Counted from the first letter of the stretch, positions 1 to 8,453 are shown. The stretch: DNA of 64,000 nucleotides from SCTM01 sp965279655 (GCA_965279655.1 OZ257255.1:4278001-4342000); one strand, 5' to 3'. Numbers and translations: made by a program. Notes: generated by a model from the sequence alone, not told the origin.

Positions 1-1285
1 GCTCGGTGTTGAGCTTCTGCTTGTCGTTGGCATAGCGGTCCTGCAGCGCTTTCATCTGCGGCTGCAACGCCTTCATCTTGTTCATCGCCGCGTACTGCTT
101 GTTGGCGATGGGGAACAGCACCAGGCGCAAGGCGGTGGTGAACGCAAGAATCCCAAGACCGAAATTGCCGATCAAGCTGCGCAGCCAGTTGAGCGCATAG
201 AAGAACGGTTTGGTGAGGAAGAAGAACCAACCCCAATCCACGGCGAGATCCAAACGCGGGATGCCGAGCTTCAGGGAGTATTGATCGAGCAGCGTCACTT
301 CCTTGGCGCCGGCGAAGACATAGCCTTTCGACGTGCCGCTCGCGCCCGGCGCGACGGTCAGCGCATCTGTGCGCAGGTCGGACTGGTAGCGGTCCCGATC
401 GCCCGCCATCGTGTGACTGATGGACGCGTTGAACTTCACGTTCGGCTCGAACGCCACGGCTGCGAGCCAGTACTTGTCGGTAATGCCGACCCAACCGCCG
501 GTCGACTCGAAGGTCTCGCGGCCCGTCTTTTTCAGGTCGTCGTACTTGATCTCTTTGCTGGCCCCGTTGAACACGCCCAACGGGCCTTCGAACAGGATGT
601 AAAAGCCCTGTGTCGGCGGCGTGTCGACGCGCGCAACCAGGCCGTACGGATAGAGCGTCACCGGCTTGTCGGTCGTGTTCTCCACGGTCTGCTCGACCGT
701 GAACATGAAGTCTTCGTCGACGCTGATCTTGCGGGTGAAGCGCAAGCCTTCGCCGTTGTCCCAACGCACGGTGAGGGGCGTTTTCTCCGTCAGCGTCGCA
801 TCGGCGGTGTCGGCGGTCCACGTGGTCTCCGCCGTCGGCAGTTTCACGCCTTCCGCACCGATGACACCCACTTCGCTGTAGTAGGGCTTCGGCGCCGTGG
901 GCGGTGACAGCAGGGTGATCTCCGGACTGCGCGGGTCCGGCTTCTCGTGGAATTCCGCGAGGGTGACGTCGTCAAAGCGCAGGCCCTTGAGGGAGATCGT
1001 GCCGTGCAGGCGCGGCGTGGCGATCTTCACCCGGGTCTCGGTTGCGACCGCTCTCTCGCGCGCGGGATTCTCTTCCGTACCGCCCGGCGAGGGCAGGGCC
1101 GCGGGCGGCGAGACGGCGGCGGCGAGCGGCGGGCCCGGCGGCGGCTGTTCGGTGGTCGCAGGCGTCGTGGCCGTGGCGGGCGTGGGCGGCTTCGGCACGT
1201 TCTTGGGTGCGAAGAACATCTCCCATCCGAGCAGGATGGCCAGCGACAGGACGATCGCCAGAATGGTGTTGCGGTTCTCGGTCAT
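1..1285 (-). CDS. yidC: Membrane protein insertase YidC (C-terminus beyond the window)
   Basis: YidC inserts and folds inner-membrane proteins, alone or with SecYEG. The translation begins MTENRNTILAIVLSLAILLG, an N-terminal membrane anchor at about residues 7-24. A Pro/Ala/Thr-rich linker follows, then the periplasmic beta-sandwich domain of Gram-negative YidC. The core membrane domain starts near residue 355 (WGWFFFLTKPFFYALNWL, then LRLVLFPIANKQYAAMNKMK). About 428 codons are present. The last transmembrane segments lie beyond position 1, so the gene is partial because of the window edge. It is the last visible gene of the minus-strand block rpmH-rnpA-yidD-yidC and starts 28 bp after yidD. 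The ATG at 1285 is preceded by a GAGAGG-like sequence only weakly. Confidence 0.95.
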   Translation of the reverse strand, partial: MTENRNTILAIVLSLAILLGWEMFFAPKNVPKPPTPATATTPATTEQPPPGPPLAAAVSPPAALPSPGGTEENPARERAVATETRVKIATPRLHGTISLKGLRFDDVTLAEFHEKPDPRSPEITLLSPPTAPKPYYSEVGVIGAEGVKLPTAETTWTADTADATLTEKTPLTVRWDNGEGLRFTRKISVDEDFMFTVEQTVENTTDKPVTLYPYGLVARVDTPPTQGFYILFEGPLGVFNGASKEIKYDDLKKTGRETFESTGGWVGITDKYWLAAVAFEPNVKFNASISHTMAGDRDRYQSDLRTDALTVAPGASGTSKGYVFAGAKEVTLLDQYSLKLGIPRLDLAVDWGWFFFLTKPFFYALNWLRSLIGNFGLGILAFTTALRLVLFPIANKQYAAMNKMKALQPQMKALQDRYANDKQKLNTE

Positions 1286-1312
1286 GGGAGAGGAATTTCC
1301 AGCGCGAAGAGA

Positions 1313-1621
1313 TCAGGAGGTGGGGTGCAATGACGTGGGCTCGACTGACGTGCACTGCAAGCGGGATGGCATCGGCCCAGGGACAGGGCCAGGAACAGGA
1401 TCGTGGCCGCTTCCGCCCCAGGGGTGGCAACGGCAAAGACGCGAAACGCTCAGGACAGCCCCACGCAAGGGACCATGCACGGAGATCGCCTCGGCAGCAT
1501 ACACCGAACAGCTCGGCGTGAAGCGGCAGACCGGGCCGATGAGGGGTGCGAGACAGAGTTGATAAGCGCGGATCAGGGCGCGCAAAACAAATGTGACGCC
1601 AATTTTCACTGACGTGCTCAC
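1313..1621 (-). CDS. yidD: Membrane protein insertion efficiency factor YidD
   Basis: YidD is a small membrane-associated protein that assists YidC-dependent insertion. The 102-residue product has an amphipathic N-terminus and the family core CRFTPSCSVYAAEAI (about residues 32-46), followed by RLCRCHPWGGSGHDPVP with the expected Cys residues. After residue 80 the sequence is a Pro/Ser-rich tail, as in many proteobacterial homologs. Its 5' end overlaps the 3' end of rnpA by 4 bp, which suggests translational coupling. yidC follows in the same direction. Confidence 0.93.
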   Translation of the reverse strand: MSTSVKIGVTFVLRALIRAYQLCLAPLIGPVCRFTPSCSVYAAEAISVHGPLRGAVLSVSRLCRCHPWGGSGHDPVPGPVPGPMPSRLQCTSVEPTSLHPTS

Positions 1622-1977
1622 GATGCGCGGCCTTTCGGCTGCGCAACCCGGTCGAGCGCCTGACGAAGTTCTTTAGCCATGGCGGCGAAGTCGCGGGTCA
1701 GCGCTTCGGTGCGGCCGATGAGAACGTAGTCCAGCGGCGCGGTCGGCACACCGCCCAGCACCTGATCGACGATGGCGCGCAGCCGGCGCTTCGCAAGATT
1801 GCGCGCGACCGCGTTGCCGACCTTGCGGCTACACGTAAAGCCCACGCGCACGCCGTCCTCAGGCGTGGTCGCTGTGGCGGCTTGGAGAACGAAAGCAGGT
1901 GTGGACCGACGCAGGCCCGAAGCTGCGATTCGCAGAAAATCGGCGCGGCGTTTCAAGGACGTCCAGCTGCGGCGCAT
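1618..1977 (-). CDS. rnpA: Ribonuclease P protein component
   Basis: This is the protein subunit of RNase P, which supports the catalytic RNA in 5'-processing of pre-tRNAs. The 119-residue product starts MRRSWTSLKRRADFLRIA and contains GFTCSRKVGNAVARNLAKRR (about residues 46-65). That segment is the signature stretch, including the RNR-type motif, here as ARNLAKRRLR. The gene lies 75 bp downstream of rpmH and overlaps yidD by 4 bp. I accept the ATG at 1977 because the RADF motif lies at the usual distance behind it. Confidence 0.94.
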   Translation of the reverse strand: MRRSWTSLKRRADFLRIAASGLRRSTPAFVLQAATATTPEDGVRVGFTCSRKVGNAVARNLAKRRLRAIVDQVLGGVPTAPLDYVLIGRTEALTRDFAAMAKELRQALDRVAQPKGRAS

Positions 1978-2052
1978 GGGTCCACCACTGGGGGTTCACC
2001 ACCGAGATGGCCGGGCGAGGATCAACTACCCCCGGCGGGCAGCCGATGTGGC

Positions 2053-2187
2053 CTAGGCCGACAGACGCTTGCGGCCCTTGGCGCGACGGCTGACGATGAC
2101 CTTGCGGCCGCCGACGGTCGACATACGCGAGCGGAAGCCATGGCGGCGCTTGCGCACTAATTTGCTCGGTTGATACGTGCGTTTCAC
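2053..2187 (-). CDS. rpmH: Large ribosomal subunit protein bL34
   Basis: The 44-codon gene begins with GTG and encodes a very basic protein starting (M)KRTYQPSKLVRKRRHGFR and ending KGRKRLSA. Length, KRTYQPS start and RKRLSA end match bL34. This wording (YQPS, RKRRHGF, RKRLSA) is the alphaproteobacterial type and differs from the gammaproteobacterial KRTFQPS...KGRARL type. It is the first gene of the rpmH-rnpA-yidD-yidC block. No dnaA lies upstream; a divergent histidine kinase does. I choose GTG at 2187 because Lys2-Arg3-Thr4 is invariant in the family. Confidence 0.96.
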   Translation of the reverse strand: MKRTYQPSKLVRKRRHGFRSRMSTVGGRKVIVSRRAKGRKRLSA

Positions 2188-2461
2188 GTCGACAACTCCG
2201 GTTTTCGCGAAAAAAAGAACACTTCGCCGGTCGCGGGAAGCGCGCCAGGCCGTTCAAGGCGCCGGTGTATACGGGGGGCTACCCGGGGAGTCAACCAAAT
2301 CCGGCCCTTTTCCATAGCTTAACCCCCCTTAATCCCCGGAAAAGTCTATGATTTAGGGGTCCTGGCGGGGGATAAAGGGCCTCCTTCAGCCGGCCGCGCC
2401 GGGGGTCCCCGCTGGGCCGCCGCCCGGCCCGGAGTCCGAACGCCCAATCGATGCCCCAACC
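2188..2461. promoter_or_regulatory. Divergent intergenic region between rpmH and a histidine kinase gene
   Basis: These 274 bp must carry the promoters for rpmH (minus) and the kinase (plus). An AT-rich patch (gcgaaaaaaagaac, about 2207-2220) lies just ahead of rpmH. I see no TTATCCACA-type DnaA boxes, so this is unlikely to be the replication origin although rpmH is often near oriC in other bacteria. No promoter hexamers are clear enough to mark. Confidence 0.4.
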
Positions 2462-3919
2462 ATGAATGACCAGGGCAAACCGTCCGTCCTCGCCTCCCCA
2501 GCCGCCACCCGGCCGGGTCCGGCGGGATTCGGCCCGCCGCTCGCGAGCCCGGCGCCGTTCGCGACCGCGGTGCCCTTCGGCTTGTCGGCCCGCCTGCTGG
2601 TGCTGACTATCGGCTTCGTGATGCTCGCGGAAGTCCTGATCTTCGCGCCGTCGGTGGCGCGCTTCCGCATCGAGTATCTGCGCGACAAACTCGACCAGGC
2701 GCACCTGGTCCTCACGGCCCTCGAGGCCGCCGGCGGCAGTATCGATCCATCGTTGCGCGATCGTCTGCTCGACCAGGCGGACATGCTCGGCATGACGCTG
2801 ATCCGCGAAGGTTATCCGCCGCTCACCCTGGCGCCGCGCATCCCACCGCAGATCCCCACGGTCTACGACCTGCGCGATGCTCCGGATTGGGAACGCATCG
2901 CCGACGCCTTCGCCGTGCTGATGCGTTCCGGCAATCCGGTCTTCAGCGTCATGGATTACGGCCACACCAACCGGAACGTCACGGTCGAAGCAGTGCTGAA
3001 CGAAGAGCCCTTGCGCCGCGAGATGCACGACTATGCCACGCGTGTGCTCGCGGTCAGCGTGTTCATCTCCATGACCACGGCGGCACTGGTCTATGCCAGC
3101 ATCCAGTGGCTCGCCGTGTTTCCCTTGCGCAAGATCACGGACAGCATGATCGCCTTCCGCAAGGCGCCCGAGGACCAGGGGCGCGTGATCGTGCCCGCGC
3201 AGCGCGGCGATGAAGTCGGCGTGGCGGAACGTACGCTGGCGGAAATGCAGAACCAGCTACGTCAGGCGCTCACGCAGCGAGAGCGGCTCGCGGCCGTCGG
3301 TGCCGCGGTGACAAAGGTTTCTCACGACCTGAAGAACATCCTCGCCACCGCCATGCTCGAGTCGGAACGCCTCGCCACCTCCGCCGACGAAGAGACGAAG
3401 CGCATCAGCGCCGGCATCGTGCGCGCCATCGAACGCGCGGTGGCCATGTCCAAGTCGACCTTGAAATTCGCGCAGGAAGGCTTGCCGGACGTGCATCGCC
3501 GGCTGCACCGCGTGGCGCCGGTGGTACAGGAAGTCGCCGCGACACTCGCGCCGGCCCTGCCCACGTGCCGCATCGTGATCGAGGTTCCGGCGGAGCTGTC
3601 GGTGCCGATCGATCCGGACTTGTTGCAGCGTGCGCTGGAGAATCTCGTGCGCAACGCCGCCGAGGCCGGCGCAACCGAAGTGCGGATCGCCTGGCGCGCC
3701 GACCTCGCGCCGGCGCTCGCCGTCACCGACAACGGTCCCGGATTGCCGCGGCGGGCGATGGAGAATCTCTTTATGCCTTTTGCCGGTTCGGCCCGTTCCG
3801 GCGGTTCGGGTCTCGGTTTGCCGATCGCGCGCGAAAGCCTGCGCGCGCAAGGCGGCGACGTGCAACTCGTGCAAACCGGAGACGGCGGCACGACCTTTTT
3901 GATCAGGCTGCCGCGATGA
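2462..3919 (+). CDS. Membrane sensor histidine kinase
   Basis: The 485-residue protein has a Pro-rich N-terminus, a first membrane segment at about residues 42-64, a roughly 130-residue periplasmic domain, a second segment at about 194-219 and a HAMP-like linker. The kinase core follows: H-box KVSHDLKN with the phosphoacceptor His near 288, N-box NLVRNAAEA, G1 DNGPGLP and G2 GSGLGLPIA. It should autophosphorylate in response to an unknown envelope signal. No response regulator is adjacent in the same unit. The nearest (4307) lies beyond a structured 310-bp gap and has its own kinase, so this kinase may be an orphan. Its stop codon overlaps the start of a 26-residue membrane peptide gene. Confidence 0.9.
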   Translation: MNDQGKPSVLASPAATRPGPAGFGPPLASPAPFATAVPFGLSARLLVLTIGFVMLAEVLIFAPSVARFRIEYLRDKLDQAHLVLTALEAAGGSIDPSLRDRLLDQADMLGMTLIREGYPPLTLAPRIPPQIPTVYDLRDAPDWERIADAFAVLMRSGNPVFSVMDYGHTNRNVTVEAVLNEEPLRREMHDYATRVLAVSVFISMTTAALVYASIQWLAVFPLRKITDSMIAFRKAPEDQGRVIVPAQRGDEVGVAERTLAEMQNQLRQALTQRERLAAVGAAVTKVSHDLKNILATAMLESERLATSADEETKRISAGIVRAIERAVAMSKSTLKFAQEGLPDVHRRLHRVAPVVQEVAATLAPALPTCRIVIEVPAELSVPIDPDLLQRALENLVRNAAEAGATEVRIAWRADLAPALAVTDNGPGLPRRAMENLFMPFAGSARSGGSGLGLPIARESLRAQGGDVQLVQTGDGGTTFLIRLPR

Positions 3920-3996
3920 ATCTCTCAACGGCGCTCGGCTTGGCGCTGCTCGTCGGCGCGATCGGTGTGGTGCTCTGGCACTATCGGTCCCGCTAA
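3916..3996 (+). CDS. 26-residue single-span membrane peptide, coupled to the kinase gene
   Basis: An ATGA overlap joins this small frame to the kinase stop codon. It reads MNLSTALGLALLVGAIGVVLWHY and ends in RSR. Residues 5-23 are a clear hydrophobic span and the basic C-terminus suggests N-out/C-in topology. Coupled translation is suggested by the overlap. Small membrane peptides that modulate sensor kinases are known in other bacteria, and a similar role here is inference. It could instead be a chance open frame, though the combination of overlap, hydrophobic span and positive tail is orderly. Confidence 0.45.
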   Translation: MNLSTALGLALLVGAIGVVLWHYRSR

Positions 3997-4133
3997 GGCG
4001 GATCGGCAAAGACCTTACCAATTCCCAATGTTGTTCGGCCGGACCCGAGGCCACGCGCGCGACGTTAACCGAACGACGCACGGACAACGGTCTCCCGTGC
4101 GCCACTGGGACTGCCCACCCAGTCCGTGAGATG

Positions 4134-4167
4134 CCCCGACCGGCCGCACCACTCCGGCCGGTCGGGG
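4134..4167 (+). repeat. 12-bp perfect inverted repeat with a 10-nt loop
   Basis: CCCCGACCGGCC at 4134-4145 pairs perfectly with GGCCGGTCGGGG at 4156-4167. As RNA this would be a very stable hairpin about 140 nt before the response regulator start. No U-tract follows, so it may be an attenuator or processing element, or a palindromic protein site. Confidence 0.6.
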
Positions 4168-4267
4168 GATCCAGCCCCAGGTAAGCCTGCTCCCAAATAC
4201 GCGCAGAACGGGTCGACAGCGCTTGACCAATGCGCTGCGGACTACGACTCTTCGGGCACAGTTTCCT

Positions 4268-4290
4268 GAGCTGGCGTCGAACGCCAGTTC
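4268..4290 (+). promoter_or_regulatory. Hairpin adjacent to the response-regulator ribosome-binding site
   Basis: GAGCTGGCGT pairs with ACGCCAGTTC around a CGA loop (10 bp, one G-U pair). It ends 16 nt before the proposed GTG start at 4307, and the ctcgaga ribosome-binding sequence lies directly behind it. The position suggests a role in translation initiation of the regulator gene. Confidence 0.45.
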
Positions 4291-4306
4291 CCGCTCGAGA
4301 GCGTGC

Positions 4307-4984
4307 GTGAAAATCCTTTTGATCGAAGATGACGCTGAAACCGCTGCTTTCATTCGTGAAGGCCTGGGCGGGGATGGCCACAACGTCGAGATTTCCGGCG
4401 ACGGCGAGGCGGCAATGGCGCGCGCGAGCATCAGCGATTGGGATGTCTTGATCGTGGATCGCATGCTGCCGAAGCGCGATGGGCTGACGGTGATACGCGA
4501 TCTGCGGGACAGAAAGTTCACCATGCCGATTCTGGTCTTGAGCACCTTGGATGCGCTGGACGATCGCGTCACCGGTCTCAATGCCGGCGCGGACGACTAT
4601 CTCGTCAAGCCGTTCGCGCTCGTCGAGTTGGCGGCGCGCGTGAACGCGCTTGGCCGCCGCCGGCAATCGGAGAAGCCCGAAACGCGCCTGAAATTGTGCG
4701 ACCTGGAGGTCGACCTTCTGTCACGCCGCGTTGCGCGCGCCGGCCAGGAACTTCACCTGCAGCACCGCGAGTTCCAGCTGCTCGAGTACCTCATGCAGCA
4801 TGTAAATCAGGTGGTCACCCGCAAGATGCTGCTGGAGCATGTGTGGGAGTATCGCTTCGATCCCAAGACCAACGTGGTTGAAAGTCATATCAGCCGGCTC
4901 CGCGCGAAGATCGACAAGCCCTACGAGCAGGAACTGATCCACACGATTCGCGGCGAGGGATACTCCATACGTGCTCCGCTCTAG
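4307..4984 (+). CDS. OmpR/PhoB-family response regulator
   Basis: The 225-residue regulator has a receiver domain (KILLIEDD at 2-9, phosphoacceptor Asp51 in VDRMLP, Lys101 in LVKPF) and a C-terminal winged-helix DNA-binding domain (about 125-222, with LLEHVWEYRFDPKTNVVESH and IRGEGYSIRAPL). I place the start at GTG 4307 because the receiver begins immediately there and an AG-rich site precedes it. The frame is open for another 28 codons upstream, but those residues do not belong to the fold and coincide with the leader hairpin. It overlaps the kinase gene by 14 bp, so the two form a two-component operon. Confidence 0.93.
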   Translation: MKILLIEDDAETAAFIREGLGGDGHNVEISGDGEAAMARASISDWDVLIVDRMLPKRDGLTVIRDLRDRKFTMPILVLSTLDALDDRVTGLNAGADDYLVKPFALVELAARVNALGRRRQSEKPETRLKLCDLEVDLLSRRVARAGQELHLQHREFQLLEYLMQHVNQVVTRKMLLEHVWEYRFDPKTNVVESHISRLRAKIDKPYEQELIHTIRGEGYSIRAPL

Positions 4985-6374
4985 GCTGTTCCGTACGTCC
5001 AGCTTCCGGCTGACGCTCGGTTACGCCGCGCTGTTCACCTTCTCGGCGATTGTTCTCGGCGTCACGATTTATATTTCCACCGCGGCATTCCTCGCCGACA
5101 GTCTCGATACGCAGGCCTCGTCCGAAGTCGATGAGATCTTGAGCCAGGCTCGCGGCGGCGATCTTGCGCGCTTAACCGGGGCGGTCGCCGCGGGTCAGGA
5201 CGCGCACCCGGATCACGACATGCTGTATCTGCTGCAAGACGCGAACGGCAAGGTGCTTGCCGGAGCCTTGAGCGCGATGGATCCCATCGAAGGCATGCGC
5301 ATCTGGCACGATGACGGATCGCCGCGCCCGCCCGGCATCCCGGCCGAATTCCGCGGTCGTGGGCAGCGCGTGGTCGACAACGCCTATCTCTTCATCGGCG
5401 TTGGCAGCTCGGAACTCAGCGACCTTGAGAAATCCATCACCCGGACCTTCGGCTGGGGGGCTCTGGCCGCGTTGGTGCTGGGTCTCGCCGGCGGCGCGAC
5501 GATGAGCCGCGCAATCTTGCAGCGCGTTGAAGCGCTCACGCAGGTGAGTCATGAAATCGTCGACAGCGATCTGTCGCGTCGTGTGCCACTGCGGGGCACG
5601 GGCGACGAATTCGACCAGCTGGCGCAAAACCTCAATACGCTGTTCAGTCGCATTCAGAACCTGATGACCGGTGTGCGGCAGGTGTCCACGGACATCGCGC
5701 ACGACTTGCGCACACCGTTGACCCGGCTGCGTCAGCGGTTGGAACTCGCCCATCGTGGCGAACTCGACGCCGGCGCCTTGCGCACGGCGATCGAAAGCTC
5801 CGTGCGGGATGTCGACACGATCCTCGAGACCTTCAGTGCACTCTTGCGCGTGGCGGAGATTGACGCGCGATCGCGGACGGCAGGGTTCGCGACGTTCGAC
5901 CTCGTGGACCTCGTGCGCACACTGATCGAGGACTATTTGCCTGTCGCGGAAGAGCAGGGACGCGAGATCTCCGTCGCCGTCGACGGGCCCCTCATGGTTC
6001 ACGCGGACCGCGCCCTTCTGACCCAGATGTTCGCCAACCTGCTGGACAACGCTTTGCGCCACACGCCACTGGGCTCGAATATCGCCGTGGCGGCTTTTCG
6101 CGGCGGCGACGTGCCGATCGTCGAAATTTCCGATCGCGGCCCCGGCATTCCCGCGGGCCAGCGCGAGAAGGTTTTCGCGCCCTTGTATAGGCTAGAGGTC
6201 AGCCGCAATACGCCCGGCACCGGTATGGGCTTGAGCATCGTCGCCGCCATCGCCCGCCAGCATCACATTCAAATGACCCTGTCGGACAATAAGCCGGGCC
6301 TGCGCGTGCATTTGGAATTCCCCGCCATGGGGGCCGTCGCCTCCGATACCCCGGTGCCCCGCCCTGTGGTATGA
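4971..6374 (+). CDS. HAMP-domain sensor histidine kinase
   Basis: The 467-residue kinase starts at GTG 4971 inside the regulator's last codons. It has a first membrane span (about 16-38), a periplasmic sensor segment (40-155), a second span (about 160-179) and HAMP (180-233). The H-box is STDIAHDLRTPLTRLRQR with His244, followed by N-box FANLLDNALRHTP, G1 DRGPGIP and G2 GTGMGLSI. It is the cognate kinase of the OmpR-type regulator. The signal is not evident. The stop is 27 bp before panB, which may be transcribed from the same unit. Confidence 0.93.
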   Translation: MLRSRLFRTSSFRLTLGYAALFTFSAIVLGVTIYISTAAFLADSLDTQASSEVDEILSQARGGDLARLTGAVAAGQDAHPDHDMLYLLQDANGKVLAGALSAMDPIEGMRIWHDDGSPRPPGIPAEFRGRGQRVVDNAYLFIGVGSSELSDLEKSITRTFGWGALAALVLGLAGGATMSRAILQRVEALTQVSHEIVDSDLSRRVPLRGTGDEFDQLAQNLNTLFSRIQNLMTGVRQVSTDIAHDLRTPLTRLRQRLELAHRGELDAGALRTAIESSVRDVDTILETFSALLRVAEIDARSRTAGFATFDLVDLVRTLIEDYLPVAEEQGREISVAVDGPLMVHADRALLTQMFANLLDNALRHTPLGSNIAVAAFRGGDVPIVEISDRGPGIPAGQREKVFAPLYRLEVSRNTPGTGMGLSIVAAIARQHHIQMTLSDNKPGLRVHLEFPAMGAVASDTPVPRPVV

Positions 6375-6401
6375 CGTGCCCGGCTAAGGAAGGGCATTCC
6401 G

Positions 6402-7268
6402 TTGAGCACCACTCCGCAAACTGGCACATCCGGCAGCGCGCCCTCGCGGCGCATGACCGTGCGCGACATCGCCGCGCGCAAGGTGCCGGGGCAGGGGACC
6501 GCGCAGCCCGTGGTGTGCATCACCGCCTACACCGCGCCGATGGCGCGCTTCATGGACAAGCACGTTGATCTCCTGCTCGTAGGCGATTCCCTGGGCATGG
6601 TTGTTTACGGACTGGAGACAACGCTGGGCGTGACCCTCGACATGATGATCGCGCATGGGAAGGCCGTTGTGCGCGGCTCCAGCCAGGCTTGCGTGATCGT
6701 CGATATGCCGTTCGGGTCTTATCAGGCGTCGCCGGCGGATGCGTTCAAGGCTTGCGCGCGCGTCATGGCGGAAACCGGCTGCGCCGGTGTGAAGGTGGAA
6801 GGCGGCCAAGAGATGGCCGAAACCATCGCCTTTCTCACGGGCCGCGGAATTCCGGTAATGGGTCACGTCGGCTTGACGCCGCAATCGGTGCATCAACTCG
6901 GCGGCTATCGCGCGCGCGGCCGCACCAATACCGAATCCGACGCGATCATCTCCGACGGCGTGGCGGTCGCTCAGGCCGGCGCTTTCGCGATGGTGGTCGA
7001 AGGCACAGTCGAGCCGGTAGCCCGCGCGCTCACCGATGCCGTTGATGTGCCCACCATCGGCATCGGCGCCTCGGTGCATTGCGACGGCCAGATCATCGTC
7101 GCGGAGGATATCCTCGGCCTGTTCGGGACCTTCACGCCCAAGTTCGTGAAGCGCTACGCGGATCTCGGCGCGGAAGTCTCCGATGCGGTCGCCGCCTATG
7201 CGGATGACGTGCGCGCGCGCCGCTTCCCCGGGCCTGACCAAGTCTTCGGCGCGAAGCCGAAGCGGTAA
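6402..7268 (+). CDS. panB: 3-methyl-2-oxobutanoate hydroxymethyltransferase
   Basis: PanB transfers a hydroxymethyl group from 5,10-methylene-tetrahydrofolate to 2-oxoisovalerate, forming ketopantoate, the first committed step of pantothenate/CoA synthesis. The 288-residue protein shows VGDSLGMVVYG (Asp62, metal ligand), VIVDMPFGSY, VKVEGG, GHVGLTPQS and TIGIGASVHCDGQI, all family landmarks. The start is TTG at 6402, preceded by AAGGAAGGG at 6387-6395. No better ATG exists until residue 18 (MTVRD), just before the conserved core. panC follows 75 bp downstream. Confidence 0.96.
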   Translation: MSTTPQTGTSGSAPSRRMTVRDIAARKVPGQGTAQPVVCITAYTAPMARFMDKHVDLLLVGDSLGMVVYGLETTLGVTLDMMIAHGKAVVRGSSQACVIVDMPFGSYQASPADAFKACARVMAETGCAGVKVEGGQEMAETIAFLTGRGIPVMGHVGLTPQSVHQLGGYRARGRTNTESDAIISDGVAVAQAGAFAMVVEGTVEPVARALTDAVDVPTIGIGASVHCDGQIIVAEDILGLFGTFTPKFVKRYADLGAEVSDAVAAYADDVRARRFPGPDQVFGAKPKR

Positions 7269-7343
7269 TGCGCGCCCTGGATTTCGTACGGCGCGCTACG
7301 ATATAAGCCCGCGCGCGTTCCCTTCCTCACGGTGACTTTGCCT

Positions 7344-8207
7344 ATGGCTCCTGCCGATACGCTGATCATGGTGCGCGATGTCGATTCCTTGCGGCGCCGT
7401 ATCGCGGCCTGGCGTCGCGATCATCTCAAGGTGGCGTTGGTGCCGACCATGGGTGCGCTCCACAAGGGGCACGTCGCGCTCATGCAGCGCGGACTGCAGC
7501 AGGCTGATCGCGTCGTCGCCACCATTTTCGTCAATCCAAAGCAGTTCGGCCCGTCGGAGGATTTTGCGGCCTACCCGCGGCAGGAGAACGCGGACTTCGA
7601 TATGCTCGCCAAGGCTGGCGTGCATCTTCTGTTCGCGCCGGATCTCGGCGCCATGTACCCGGAGGGTTTCGCGACCTCGATACGCGTGGCGGGTCTCAGC
7701 GATGTGCTCGACGGCGCGCATCGGCCCGGCCATTTCGACGGCGTGGCGACGGTGGTGACGAAACTTCTGCTGCAAGCCGGTCCCGACATCGCCTTGTTCG
7801 GCGAGAAGGACTATCAGCAGCTCGCGATCATCAAGCGCTTGCAGACGGATCTGAACATCCCGGTCGATATCATCGGCGTGGCCACCCAGCGCGATCCCGA
7901 TGGCCTCGCCCTGTCGTCGCGCAACGCATATCTCACCGCAGAGGAACGCAAGAAGGCGCCCGCGCTCTATGCGGCGATCGGTACCGCGGCGAAAGCAATC
8001 GCCGGGGGGGCTGACATCGCCGGAAGCCTCGCCGCGGCGAAGGAAGAGATTGCGGCCGCCGGCTTCGGGAAGATCGACTACGTCGAAGCGCGCCATGCCG
8101 ACACGCTTGCGCCGCTCACCGGCGCGGGCGAACCGGGCCGCGTGCTTGCGGCCGCGCAGTTGGGGCGCGCGCGCCTGATCGACAATGTCGCGATAGAGAA
8201 GGCCTGA
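7344..8207 (+). CDS. panC: Pantoate--beta-alanine ligase
   Basis: PanC condenses pantoate with beta-alanine through a pantoyl-adenylate. Motifs are VPTMGALHKGH (about 33-43, nucleotide-binding HIGH-like), FVNPKQFGPSEDF, GAHRPGHFDGVATVV, FGEKDYQQL and LALSSRN with the KMSKS-like loop. The 287-residue length is normal. I choose ATG 7344 because GGTGA lies 8 nt upstream. A GTG at 7332 in the same frame is the alternative and would add four residues. It works with panB; panD is not in the window. Confidence 0.95.
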   Translation: MAPADTLIMVRDVDSLRRRIAAWRRDHLKVALVPTMGALHKGHVALMQRGLQQADRVVATIFVNPKQFGPSEDFAAYPRQENADFDMLAKAGVHLLFAPDLGAMYPEGFATSIRVAGLSDVLDGAHRPGHFDGVATVVTKLLLQAGPDIALFGEKDYQQLAIIKRLQTDLNIPVDIIGVATQRDPDGLALSSRNAYLTAEERKKAPALYAAIGTAAKAIAGGADIAGSLAAAKEEIAAAGFGKIDYVEARHADTLAPLTGAGEPGRVLAAAQLGRARLIDNVAIEKA

Positions 8208-8453
8208 GCGCCGCCGTTGCGGCCCGACGCCGCGAAACGGACAGCATCGGAAGTCGGATTTCGCGGCTAGACTCGCCGCGTCGTGACTCCGCGCGCCGCA
8301 CCGTCGGACGGATTTCTTTTACAGGGTGTTTGCTGCATCCGCTCAGGGGTGCGCGCGAAAATTCGACCGCCTATTCACCGCCATACGGTGTGCAAGTGCT
8401 CACAGATTCGGCTGGTCGATTTCGCGCGTGCGATGCGAGTCGCGCGCCGCGCT
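8208..8453. other. Convergent intergenic gap, no feature recognised
   Basis: The 246 bp between panC (plus) and the lipoprotein gene (minus) contain no convincing coding frame. I could not identify a clear terminator hairpin with a T-run. Confidence 0.3.

Larger units (their letters stand above)
3997..4306 (+). promoter_or_regulatory. 310-bp leader upstream of the response regulator, rich in inverted repeats
   Basis: No gene is apparent. The stretch holds several strong inverted repeats. There is a mutually exclusive pair at 4104-4123 (ACTGGG/CCCAGT) and 4108-4125 (GGACTG/CAGTCC), a 12-bp perfect repeat at 4134-4167, and a 10-bp stem with a 3-nt loop at 4268-4290 just ahead of the ribosome-binding site. 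None is followed by a T-run, so these are not simple terminators. The region presumably carries the promoter for the regulator-kinase pair. Confidence 0.5.

Noticed and set aside
2188..2461. Possible replication origin near rpmH
   Set aside because: No TTATCCACA-type boxes and no dnaA or gyrB genes are visible here.
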